Below are positions 18,639 to 25,640 of a DNA stretch of 64,000 bases, piece after piece. Within the stretch, counting starts at the first letter, position 1. Every line of letters begins with the position of its first letter. The position numbers and the translations under genes are program-made. Under the pieces are notes generated by a model, which was not told where the DNA came from, ran no database searches, and saw only the letters and a program-made list of their open reading frames with translations. The stretch is from Prauserella marina (GTDB lineage: Bacteria > Actinomycetota > Actinomycetes > Mycobacteriales > Pseudonocardiaceae), in NCBI RefSeq assembly GCF_002240355.1, contig NZ_CP016353.1:5743001-5807000 (forward strand). The letters are read 5' to 3'.

Positions 18639-19181
18639 CTATCCGGTGTTCAGTGATCGACCCGTGCGCGCCAGTTCCTCAGCCAGAACGCGGACGGCTT
18701 TCGGGCCGACACCGTGCAGGGCAAGCAACTCGGACTCCGTGCGCGTCGACACCTGTTCGAGCGTGCCGAGCCCTTCCAGCAGAAGCGCGCGCGTCGCGGG
18801 CTTGCCGACAGCGACGGGCAGATCGCAATCCGGTGGTACGACCCCGGTCGCGACATCACCGAGGCTCGACGCGAGACGCTTGGGCGCGCGAGCCACCCAC
18901 GCCTGCCACACCAGCGCGTTGAGGTCCTTGCCGTTGACGTCGGCAAGGGGTACCCGGATGCCGATGGGCTTGCCCATCCGGACCAGCCGCTCGCCGGAGG
19001 GGTGGGCCGACACCGCGGCCTCGGCTTCGGCGTCGGGCAGGTGTAGCTGGACGTGCCCCTCCTTCGTCACCGAGGCGAACCCCTTGCCCCTGACCGCGAA
19101 CGAGACCATGCCGAAGTGGGTGCCCTCCTCCACCTCCGGAAGGGCGAGGGCAGCCTTGCGGAGCTGGGACAGCGTCGTCAT
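18639..19181 (-). CDS. YjbR/MmcQ-like protein with C-terminal helix-hairpin-helix
   Basis: A 180-residue two-part protein. Residues 1-115 match the MmcQ/YjbR fold (ALPEVEEGTHFGMVSFAVRG, then GKGFASVTKEGHVQLHLPDAEA), a CyaY-like fold of unknown role. Residues 140-178 form a helix-hairpin-helix: LEQVSTRTESELLALHGVG then GPKAVRVLAEELA, which usually binds DNA without sequence preference. The fusion suggests a DNA-associated function, which is inference. It stands between unrelated genes. Confidence 0.7.
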   Translation of the reverse strand: MTTLSQLRKAALALPEVEEGTHFGMVSFAVRGKGFASVTKEGHVQLHLPDAEAEAAVSAHPSGERLVRMGKPIGIRVPLADVNGKDLNALVWQAWVARAPKRLASSLGDVATGVVPPDCDLPVAVGKPATRALLLEGLGTLEQVSTRTESELLALHGVGPKAVRVLAEELARTGRSLNTG

Positions 19182-19220
19182 GGGCCGATCATAAGCAGCC
19201 GTACCGACGATTTCCGGTCA

Positions 19221-19568
19221 TCAGCCGTTGAAGCCGAACTCGGCCGGATTCCGTGGCGGCGTGGCGTCGGGGCGAGCCCAGGCCAAAAGACTCCCGGCGA
19301 CCTCCGGGTAGGCAACCGCACCGGTCGTCGTCGCGATCACGAGGCCGTATGCGTCGTCCTCGGGCGTCAAGATCAACGCCGTTGAGGCCATAGAACACAT
19401 AGACTGCCATCCAGCCCAGTCGTTTGTTTTCGTCAACCAGCGGATGGTTACGAACGATCGATTCGAGCCGTGCAAGCTCGGATCAGCATCCGCCGCATCG
19501 AGCAGCTCCAAGCCCCGGCCCTCGTTGGAGGCAAGCAAGTCTTCCTACCTCAGATACTCGATTCTCAC
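19221..19568 (-). pseudogene. Remnant of Doc/Fic-type toxin, death-on-curing family
   Basis: Recognisable Doc pieces are spread over frames. From the GTG that overlaps the antitoxin stop, VRIEYLR is followed by an in-frame TAG, then EDLLA and LELLDAA. Another frame gives LESIVRNHPLVDENKRLGW and MAVYVFYGLNGVDLDA, which contains the Fic active-site motif HPLVDENKR. A further shift gives PEDDAYGLVIATTTGAVAYPEVAGSLLAWAR. The segment between LLDAA and LESIV is far shorter than in intact Doc proteins, so there is also an internal deletion. No active toxin can be made. The partner antitoxin frame is intact. Confidence 0.8.
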
Positions 19569-19768
19569 TGCGCCAAACGATCAAGCAGGGACGCGTAACG
19601 CGTGCGCCCTTCCCGCGACAGCGCGCGCACCCGCTCGTCGCGAACGGACCGTGCGGCGGCCTCCGTGATCGCCCGGACAGCCGCTTCATGCTTGCTCACC
19701 CCGTCTGCCTTGGCGAGCATCGTCAACGCGCGCTCCTGCTCTTCGGTCAACCTCAACGTCATAGCCAC
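19565..19768 (-). CDS. Antitoxin of a Doc-type TA pair, ribbon-helix-helix type
   Basis: A 67-residue protein starting at GTG with AGGAG upstream. MTLRLTEEQERALTMLAKADGVSKHEAAVRAI is a short beta strand plus two helices, as in CopG/Arc-like antitoxins, with a variable charged C-terminus that would wrap the toxin. Its TGA overlaps the toxin GTG (GTGA), the usual coupling. Since the toxin is destroyed, this is an orphan antitoxin, kept perhaps as an autorepressor or to neutralise a related toxin elsewhere. Confidence 0.75.
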   Translation of the reverse strand: MAMTLRLTEEQERALTMLAKADGVSKHEAAVRAITEAAARSVRDERVRALSREGRTRYASLLDRLAQ

Positions 19769-19780
19769 CCGTTCACGCTC

Positions 19781-20230
19781 CTACCGCGCCAGCACCATCC
19801 GCAACAGCGGGTAGGGCCTGCCCTCGTCGTCCACTTCACTCCGGCCGACGACCTCGAAACCGCACCGGAAATAGAACCCCGTCGCCTGCGGATTCTGCTC
19901 GTTGACGTCGACAACGGTCACGTCGTGAGCCTTGATCACGTACCCAAGCAGGGCTGTACCGATACCCTCACCTCGGCGCTCGGCGTCGACGAACAGCATC
20001 TCCAGTTTTCCCGACGCCGTGGCTGCGAAACCGAACGGACAACCATCACGTTCAGCGACGATCACACGCAGATGCGGGAGATATTCCGCCGCGAGGCGCC
20101 GCTCGATATCTGCCTTGTGATCATCATCGAGGAAGTCGTGGGTGGCATCGACGGCGCTGCGCCAGATACTCACCAGCCGCGGATACTCCGCCGGTCCCAG
20201 CGTCTCCCTGATCGACACGTCGTCACGCAT
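19781..20230 (-). CDS. GNAT-family N-acetyltransferase
   Basis: About 149 residues from the ATG at 20230 (MRDDVSIRETL). The frame is open further upstream, but that region overlaps the next acetyltransferase. GNAT features: LEMLFVDAERRGEGIGTALLGYVI (acetyl-CoA loop near residue 90) and NEQNPQATGFYFRCGFEVVGRSEVDDEGRPYPLLRM at the C-terminus, close to E. coli YjaB-type enzymes. VDATHDFLDDDH near residue 25 is also typical of that subgroup. Substrate unknown. It lies 10 bases after the end of another GNAT gene on the same strand. Confidence 0.85.
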   Translation of the reverse strand: MRDDVSIRETLGPAEYPRLVSIWRSAVDATHDFLDDDHKADIERRLAAEYLPHLRVIVAERDGCPFGFAATASGKLEMLFVDAERRGEGIGTALLGYVIKAHDVTVVDVNEQNPQATGFYFRCGFEVVGRSEVDDEGRPYPLLRMVLAR

Positions 20231-20240
20231 GCGCTCAAGC

Positions 20241-20801
20241 CTATGCGGCCCCGAGTCGGTTCCAGTCGCGCCGCAACAGCCCGTACACCCAGGTGTCGGA
20301 CACGTCGCCGTTGACGATGCAGTCCTCGCGCAACGTGCCTTCACGTACGAAGCCGAGCTTTTCGAGCACGCGGGCCGAAGCCGTGTTGCGGGTGTCGGTC
20401 TCGGCCTGGACGCGGTTGAGGTCGAGCGCATCGAAGGCCCATCCCAACAGGGCGCGTGCCGCCTCCGTCGCGTAGCCGTGACCCCAGGATTCCTCGTTGA
20501 GGCAGTACCCAAGGGAGGCGCTGCGGAAGTCGGGGTTCCAGCTGTTGAAGGTGCACCAGCCGGCAAACGCCTGGTCGGAGTTGCGCTCGATGGCTACGCG
20601 CACGCCGGTGCCTTCGTCCGCCATCTGCCTGCACCCGTTCATGAAGCGGGCGATCCGCGACCGGTCCTTCCACGCCGGAGAGTCCCAGTAGCGCAGCACG
20701 TGGGCGTTGCTCTGGAGGGCGAACAGGTCGTCGGCGTCGTCATCGGCGAACGGGCGAAGCCGCAGCCGCGCGGTGTGCAGGGTCGGAGTCGGCAACGGCA
20801 T
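20241..20801 (-). CDS. GNAT-family acetyltransferase, RimJ/RimL type
   Basis: About 186 residues from the ATG at 20801 (MPLPTPTLHTARLRLRPF), the standard RimJ/RimL beginning; the frame extends 14 codons upstream without family likeness. Later blocks are SLGYCLNEESWGHGYATEAARALLGWAF (acetyl-CoA pyrophosphate loop) and DTRNTASARVLEKLGFVREGTLRED. The family acetylates N-termini of ribosomal proteins or small amines; the target here is unknown. Likely co-transcribed with the second GNAT gene. Confidence 0.88.
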   Translation of the reverse strand: MPLPTPTLHTARLRLRPFADDDADDLFALQSNAHVLRYWDSPAWKDRSRIARFMNGCRQMADEGTGVRVAIERNSDQAFAGWCTFNSWNPDFRSASLGYCLNEESWGHGYATEAARALLGWAFDALDLNRVQAETDTRNTASARVLEKLGFVREGTLREDCIVNGDVSDTWVYGLLRRDWNRLGAA

Positions 20802-20808
20802 GGTGGCA

Positions 20809-21682
20809 TTATGCCGATCTCGTCCCGCACCTGGAGGACGCAAGCACCCTCACTACCCAGCCGCTTACTACACGCCCCACAAAGCCGTTGGCCCACACGA
20901 TGGCATCGTCGATGGATTGCACCACATCCAGACCGTCTGCCGCTGTCGTGTAGAGGGTGTCCCATCGTTCACCCGCGACGACGCTGGGCGGCCATGTCTG
21001 CTGCTGCCGGTACTCGAATAAACGGACGCACGTCGCGGCGACCTGACTGAGATCCAATCCCTCGGCCCGATCAAGCAATTGCAGATCGACAAGGTCACGC
21101 GCACGTTCACTTCCCGCCTCAGTGACGGCGTGGATCTTCTGCGCGATCTGATGCTCCTTACGCATCATCCGCACCGGTTTCGGCGCTTCGAGGCCCACCT
21201 CGGAGAAGAGTTCCGCAAGGTCTGGGGCGAGGTGGTATTCGGGCTCATCGGCGTCACCGATCTCGTTGTGGCCGAGCTCGAGCTTCACCGTGCACCACGG
21301 CCGACCGCGATAGTCGAGCTTCACCTCAAAGGGCTGCATTGACGTACGCTCGCGGCACTGTCGGCGGCCGTGGCGCGGCCTTCTCGACAAGTCGGCCTGA
21401 GAACCCGGCCCAGCCTTTTCCCAGGGCTTCCTCGAAATCACTGCGAAACTGGGCGAGCGACTGCACGCGGGCGGCATCCAGATCCTGTGTGAATCGCGTT
21501 CCTCGCCCGTACCTCAGAGCCATCGCACTGCCGCCCTTGATCGCACCTTCTGGGAGCATCTGGCCAACGACCACAAGCGCCATACTCACTTTGCGACGCT
21601 GAGCAAGACCCTCGTCACCTTCGAGGTTGCGGATCCGCTGCTCCAATGAACGCACGCCCGTTGGCGCGCCGGTGTAGGTCAC
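20809..21682 (-). pseudogene. AbiEii-type nucleotidyltransferase toxin, frameshifted
   Basis: The toxin starts at GTG 21682, overlapping the AbiEi antitoxin stop. The first part carries IKGGSAMALRYG and FTQDLDAAR, the nucleotidyltransferase motif of AbiEii proteins, then runs PTVPRAYVNAAL and stops at 21326. The next frame resumes at once with MQPFEVKLDYRGRPWCTVKLEL and the C-terminal helical domain to 20809. One extra A in GTCAATG explains the break: without it YV-MQPFEV reads through. It may be a real mutation, a sequencing error, or two chains from restart at that ATG. Confidence 0.8.
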
Positions 21683-22221
21683 GATCGAAACTCTTTCCGC
21701 AGCATGCGCCACTCGGGGGTCGTGACCAGCCCTTCCTGGCGTGCCGTCTTGGCAGCCACCCACAAGCGCCCGTCCTCGACTCGCCCACGGCAATCGAGGA
21801 GCGCGTCGGCAACCGACTGAGACTCAAGGCGCTCGTAGTACGTCGTCCGCGCTCCGGGCTTCACCAGAGTCAAGTCGATGAAGGGCGGCAGGGTCGGGCG
21901 GGCACGTCGGCCGACCGCCACCTTGATCTGTTGCGGGTTCACGTCCGCCAGGCCGAAGAGCGCCAGCACCGATTCACCATGAAGGTAGGCTCCTTCACCT
22001 ACTCTCAGCAGTGCCTCCGCGAACTGGTCGAACCGCGTCGGAGGCACATCCGGCACGCGATACAACCCATAGGCGACGTTCTCCAGGCCGCCACGGCCGG
22101 CCAGCTTCGGAAGCTCGCCGGTCGGGACACCAGCTTCGGCCGCATCTCGCGTCGTGACATACCCGTACTGGTCGAACGCGATGTCGCGCACGATATCTCG
22201 GTACTTGATCCCAGCGGCCAT
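21679..22221 (-). CDS. AbiEi-type antitoxin of a type IV TA system
   Basis: A 180-residue AbiEi-like protein. The N-terminal winged helix begins YRDIVRDIAFDQYGYVTTRDAAEAG, followed by LPKLAGRGGLENVAYGLYRVPDVP, the usual AbiEi_4 pattern. The C-terminal domain holds HGESVLALFGLADVNPQQIKV. AbiEi proteins repress their own promoter through the winged helix, and counter the toxin without binding it directly. Here an inverted repeat overlaps the start codon, fitting autoregulation. Its stop overlaps the toxin GTG. The partner toxin is frameshifted. Confidence 0.85.
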   Translation of the reverse strand: MAAGIKYRDIVRDIAFDQYGYVTTRDAAEAGVPTGELPKLAGRGGLENVAYGLYRVPDVPPTRFDQFAEALLRVGEGAYLHGESVLALFGLADVNPQQIKVAVGRRARPTLPPFIDLTLVKPGARTTYYERLESQSVADALLDCRGRVEDGRLWVAAKTARQEGLVTTPEWRMLRKEFRS

Positions 22222-22256
22222 GTCACGACAATACGGAAAACAGTAGTGTTGTGACA
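22221..22256. promoter_or_regulatory. Inverted-repeat operator of the AbiE locus
   Basis: TGTCACGACAAT (22221-22232) and AGTGTTGTGACA (22245-22256) are inverted copies that agree at 10 of 12 positions, spaced by 12 bases, and overlap the antitoxin start codon. This is the expected place for AbiEi autorepression. Confidence 0.6.
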
Positions 22257-22690
22257 GGCAACTTCTGGCGGCTCAAAGATCGCTTGGCAAATTACGAACC
22301 TGACGAAATCGTCTTGCGGTCGCTTTCCGCGCCCGATTCAGCAGTTCGTCGACAACAGAGCCAGCGCAGCGGTCTCCCTCCACCCTGCCGTTATCAGCAC
22401 GGTCGGCCGCATCTCCAGGTGGTCGGTCAGTCGAGGCAGCGCTGTACCACGCAACTCAACCGACCCGAATCGATCGATTCGGAACCTGCCTCCCGGATCT
22501 TCGGCGAAGCTGCCGCATCACCCTGCATGAGCGACAGCGCTTGTCCGATACACCGACCCAGGAGAAAGATGCCGCGCTGCCGAGACCTCGTGCGCGACAT
22601 GTCGCCCTCAACCGAAATTCGGTGTTCGGTCAATACGGCACACCGTTCGACGGCCCGGATGGGCCTCGGCTACTCACAGGAGCGCATCAG
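22257..22690. other. Non-coding chromosomal stretch before the element
   Basis: About 430 bases between the AbiE locus and the left end of the integrated element. Before integration this was the sequence just downstream of ychF. The plus-strand ORF across it shows no family likeness or ribosome site. I see no other feature. Confidence 0.5.
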
Positions 22691-22705
22691 ACGTTGAAGC
22701 GGAAC
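22691..22705. repeat. attL core, 15-bp direct repeat
   Basis: ACGTTGAAGCGGAAC is identical to 36423-36437. Read on the minus strand with its left flank it gives TTC CGC TTC AAC GTC TGA, that is F-R-F-N-V-stop, the end of YchF. So the left chromosomal flank still holds the original last codon and stop of ychF. Confidence 0.88.
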
Positions 22706-22794
22706 AAGTGGCGACCTGCGGGAACGCCCGGGTTTGCGGCCTGACCTGGGCGTTTCCCGCTCGTCGACGATGGTCGTTTGCCATGCTGGATGGG

Positions 22795-22818
22795 TGTCCT
22801 GACGAACGATTGACGAAC
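22795..22818. repeat. Left arm-type repeats, two TGACGAAC copies
   Basis: TGTCC is followed by TGACGAAC at 22800 and again at 22811, an 11-base period. The 24-base block matches 36352-36375 near the right end at 21 positions, same orientation. Position about 90 bases inside attL and the helical phasing suggest integrase or Xis arm binding. Confidence 0.65.
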
Positions 22819-23486
22819 AGCCTCAACGGCGACCATTACGAAGGGGCCTGCTTGACCAACGTCGCCGACCACGGATCGTTCTGATGCCGTTTCCGTGATC
22901 ATCGGTGTCTACCGTCGTCTGCCGACACCGGCTCTCACCTGCATCGACGCGACCGAACCATCCGTCGTCTTCCGGGACTGGCACGGGTCGTCTGCCATCG
23001 ATTATTGGCCATTCGCTGGCAAACTAGGTCGGCTTCGCGGCCGCGAAGTGCTCGCGGTGATAGCGGAGATCTGCCGGATCCAACCTCGTGGCCCGTCACC
23101 GTGCGGACAGACCGACAGCTCCCGGGCTGCGCCAAGTGGACTGAACCCCGGGCCACTTGAAACCGAAGATTCTCCGGCCACAGTTGACGATGCTTGATCA
23201 CATCTGCCGATATGCCTCATGAGCTGCAGGGATCGCGAACGCAAACGTCCACTAGGACCCGTCTTTTCCGGTCGTCTGGCGTCGTTCTTCGTGGGTAAAC
23301 TGTGGATTGATCTTGAAGGGAGCCACGGGCATTACTTCTGTTCTCCGCCTAGGAATAGCCTGATCTCCCTCCCATACCACATGATGGTCGCGGCCACACG
23401 AGTGCAATTCGCTCGACAACATGGCCACAATGTCACAATACTAAACAATTGCCACCGCGACGTACGCCCGCCGGTACGCTCTACCG
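22819..23486. other. Left-end non-coding region of the element
   Basis: About 670 bases between the left arm repeats and the first cargo gene. Short ORFs in several frames have no ribosome site, no family likeness and inconsistent codon use. It may be decayed cargo. Base use becomes AT-richer towards its right end, where the promoter of the three-TM gene should lie. Confidence 0.4.
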
Positions 23487-24416
23487 GTGCTTCTCATATC
23501 CCAGCTCCAGAAATATCACAGGGAGCGTAGGCAGCGAACCGGGGACGAGGCATGGACCGATGCCGCTACAAAGGAAGGCCCTCTCGACCACCTGTTACGA
23601 CACATAGGAGATCTCCTCATATTCATAACCCGAAGAATCTTTCAAAGGAAGTTTGTCTATCCAGAAATTGAAGTCCTACTACATTACAAAACCAGTCAAG
23701 CAGAAGTTGAACGCATCCACACTATGCTGGTCCAGCGAATAGCGGCCCCAAAAGCCCTGCTCCCCATCTTCGTTTTCACGATTGTCGCCGTAATGGCAAT
23801 TGTAGAACAAATCTTCGAAGAGACCGATATCACCGTCGTAGTCATGAGAGTTTTATTTTTCTCTCTTCTTATCATAGCTACCGTGGGATGGTCCATAACC
23901 TTATTCTCCACAACCCGTCTCCTCGTCGAAATCAAGTCATCGCTAAATTCACTCAACACACTGCGCCGGTCGCTATATCTGATGACGAACATACCGCACA
24001 GTAAAGCTCTCGGCATTCGATCTGAACGCGTGACAGCACGAACATTGCTACGACATTCAGCGCCGAAAATTATTAAATTCACAGCACGTTCAGCCAATCG
24101 TAAGCCAGGAGAACCCGGATTTGAGCAATGCACTCGGCTCGGAATTTGGATCTACTGGACAGCAGACGACGTTGACGACGTGTCGCGTATCCACTGCGCA
24201 ATCCGAGTAGCAAAACGAATGCTCTTTCATCTGATGGATTCGAATATTTGGGAAGTCCCCGAGATTCCCAAGCCTCCGAATGGCGCGAGGGTTCCCCCGC
24301 CCACAAAAATCCAGCGAATTAGAAACGGCTTGCGTCAGACCATCTACGCCGGCTTCGCCACGGCTCTCTTCGGTTTGGTCGCTGCCGTCTTCGCTTTTGC
24401 CACCAGACTGATCTAA
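23487..24416 (+). CDS. Three-TM cargo protein, unknown
   Basis: A 309-residue protein starting at GTG, with no clear ribosome site. A charged N-terminus (about 90 residues) leads to two adjacent helices, LLPIFVFTIVAVMAIV (near 92-110) and LFFSLLIIATVGWSITLF (near 124-142). A cytoplasmic part of about 140 residues follows, then a C-terminal helix ATALFGLVAAVFAFATRLI. Codon use is far more AT-rich than the host genes, so it came from another source. I recognise no family. Cargo position in a conjugative element allows a defence or entry-exclusion role, but nothing in the sequence proves one. Confidence 0.65.
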   Translation: MLLISQLQKYHRERRQRTGDEAWTDAATKEGPLDHLLRHIGDLLIFITRRIFQRKFVYPEIEVLLHYKTSQAEVERIHTMLVQRIAAPKALLPIFVFTIVAVMAIVEQIFEETDITVVVMRVLFFSLLIIATVGWSITLFSTTRLLVEIKSSLNSLNTLRRSLYLMTNIPHSKALGIRSERVTARTLLRHSAPKIIKFTARSANRKPGEPGFEQCTRLGIWIYWTADDVDDVSRIHCAIRVAKRMLFHLMDSNIWEVPEIPKPPNGARVPPPTKIQRIRNGLRQTIYAGFATALFGLVAAVFAFATRLI

Positions 24417-24680
24417 CGGAAGGAATTAGCCATCAAGGGGCCGTCGCGCTTTTGTTCATGATACTGCTTGCCGCCTCGAATACCGCTGGCTAACCATACT
24501 TCTGCTCTGTCGTGCAGGAATCTTGTCTCCAACAGCCAATACCGAAACTAGTGACGACTCCGCCAACCGGCCAACCGCACAATCCTCAAGGCTGCCGCGA
24601 CGGGTACTCCATGAATCGGACCTGTTTTTGCCGCATCAATCGATCTAGAACCGCCGACCATCGCTCCTTGAGGCTAGGAG

Positions 24681-24854
24681 CTACGACCTCTCCGAACGAG
24701 GGTTGTCTTTACGAGGCTCTACTTCGTCGTGAAGCTTCTCCAAAGCCATGAGCACCACGGCCGACAACGAACGCCGGGTCTGCTTGGCGTAGTCGGAAGC
24801 CCAGGTCCACAACCACTCGTCCGCCTGGCGCACGTAGACCACCTTGTCAACCAT
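24681..24854 (-). CDS. Small ribbon-helix-helix-like regulator, 57 residues
   Basis: A 57-residue ORF with AGGA upstream of its ATG. MVDKVVYVRQADEWLWTWASDYAKQ continues into TRRSLSAVVLMALEKLHDEV: a short N-terminal strand followed by two helices, the layout of CopG/ParG-like ribbon-helix-helix proteins. The tail is charged. It is divergent from a 146-residue ORF, and the gap between holds two palindromes, one overlapping its start, so it likely represses both genes. A plasmid-partition or antitoxin role is possible. Confidence 0.6.
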   Translation of the reverse strand: MVDKVVYVRQADEWLWTWASDYAKQTRRSLSAVVLMALEKLHDEVEPRKDNPRSERS

Positions 24855-24892
24855 AGGTCTATCCTGGTTTTACCTATGGAATACCTAGGTAT
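24852..24892. promoter_or_regulatory. Palindromic operator between the small regulator and the 146-residue ORF
   Basis: CCATAGGT (24852-24859) and ACCTATGG (24872-24879) form an inverted repeat, and ATACCTAGGTAT (24881-24892) is a perfect 12-base palindrome holding the same ACCTA element. All share the half-site ACCTA-GGT. The block overlaps the regulator start and precedes the divergent gene by about 46 bases. Confidence 0.6.
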
Positions 24893-24938
24893 GCCGGGGG
24901 TATGGTCGGATGAGCCAAACCGAACGGGGAGCACGTAA

Positions 24939-25379
24939 ATGCCCAGGCACGACACAGCCTTATACGAACTCGGCGGCCCGTCCTACGCGCCGCTCACAAG
25001 CTGGCAGTGGTGGACCATCTGGCAAGCACTCAGCAATCCAGACGACCACGCCAAGAACACCGAAGCCCTCGACCAACTCGGTGGACTAGTACAAGAAGAC
25101 TGGCTCGACTCCCTACCACCCGAACCCGGCGAAGGCCGAAGCCCGGAAGTCCTCGCCGCCATGTTCGCCGTCTACGACCAACACGAGGACACCTGGATCG
25201 ACCGACGATGCCGACTCACCATCGACGGCCTCCTACGCCTGCACTCCTCCGGCCGCCCATACCAACACCAAGAGCTCGACACCGCAGCCCGCATGCTGAT
25301 CACCACCGCCGGAGAACTCTTCCGCGTCTCCCAAGACCGCGCGAACCAGACAGAACGCGGCGACCGCCCAGAACCTTAA
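24939..25379 (+). CDS. Unknown element protein, 146 residues
   Basis: A 146-residue ORF with GGGGAG 8 bases before its ATG. It is acidic and helical in look, with a Trp-rich patch LTSWQWWTIWQALSNPDD (about 19-36) and ITTAGELFRVSQDRANQ near the end. Codon use is high-GC with C endings, like the transfer genes and unlike the flanking cargo. No membrane helix or signal peptide. It shares a palindromic control region with the divergent small regulator; a TA-like pair is one reading but untested. Confidence 0.6.
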   Translation: MPRHDTALYELGGPSYAPLTSWQWWTIWQALSNPDDHAKNTEALDQLGGLVQEDWLDSLPPEPGEGRSPEVLAAMFAVYDQHEDTWIDRRCRLTIDGLLRLHSSGRPYQHQELDTAARMLITTAGELFRVSQDRANQTERGDRPEP

Positions 25380-25539
25380 CGCCTGGTCGCGTGGCCTATT
25401 GCCGACAGCGAGACTGGGACTCATGGGGTCACACAAGGGTTCACCGGCGACCACCTAGAGCGAACCCGCAACGAGCTTTAAAGCAACCCCCGAGCACCTC
25501 TCCACCCCCTGAGCTGCGCAAACGTGCCGCGAGATGCTC

Positions 25540-25580
25540 GACTCTCATCCCCACTCTTAAGAACTGAGAGTCAAAGAGTG
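25540..25580. repeat. Interleaved inverted repeats upstream of the AlbA_2 gene
   Basis: GACTCTCA (25540-25547) pairs with TGAGAGTC (25565-25572), and CACTCTT (25552-25558) pairs with AAGAGTG (25574-25580). The two pairs interlock, so in RNA they could form a pseudoknot or exclude each other; in DNA they could be operator half-sites. They lie about 60 bases before the AlbA_2 ATPase start. Confidence 0.5.
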
Positions 25581-25640
25581 ACGCATATCACATCAGAACC
25601 TTCGCGCGTGAACTGATGGCACTTGCAATAGTTTAGAGTA

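Noticed and set aside
22251-23530. Short plus-strand ORFs at the left end of the element and just before it
   Set aside because: No ribosome site, no recognisable domain, irregular codon use; 22251-22697 also crosses the attL junction.
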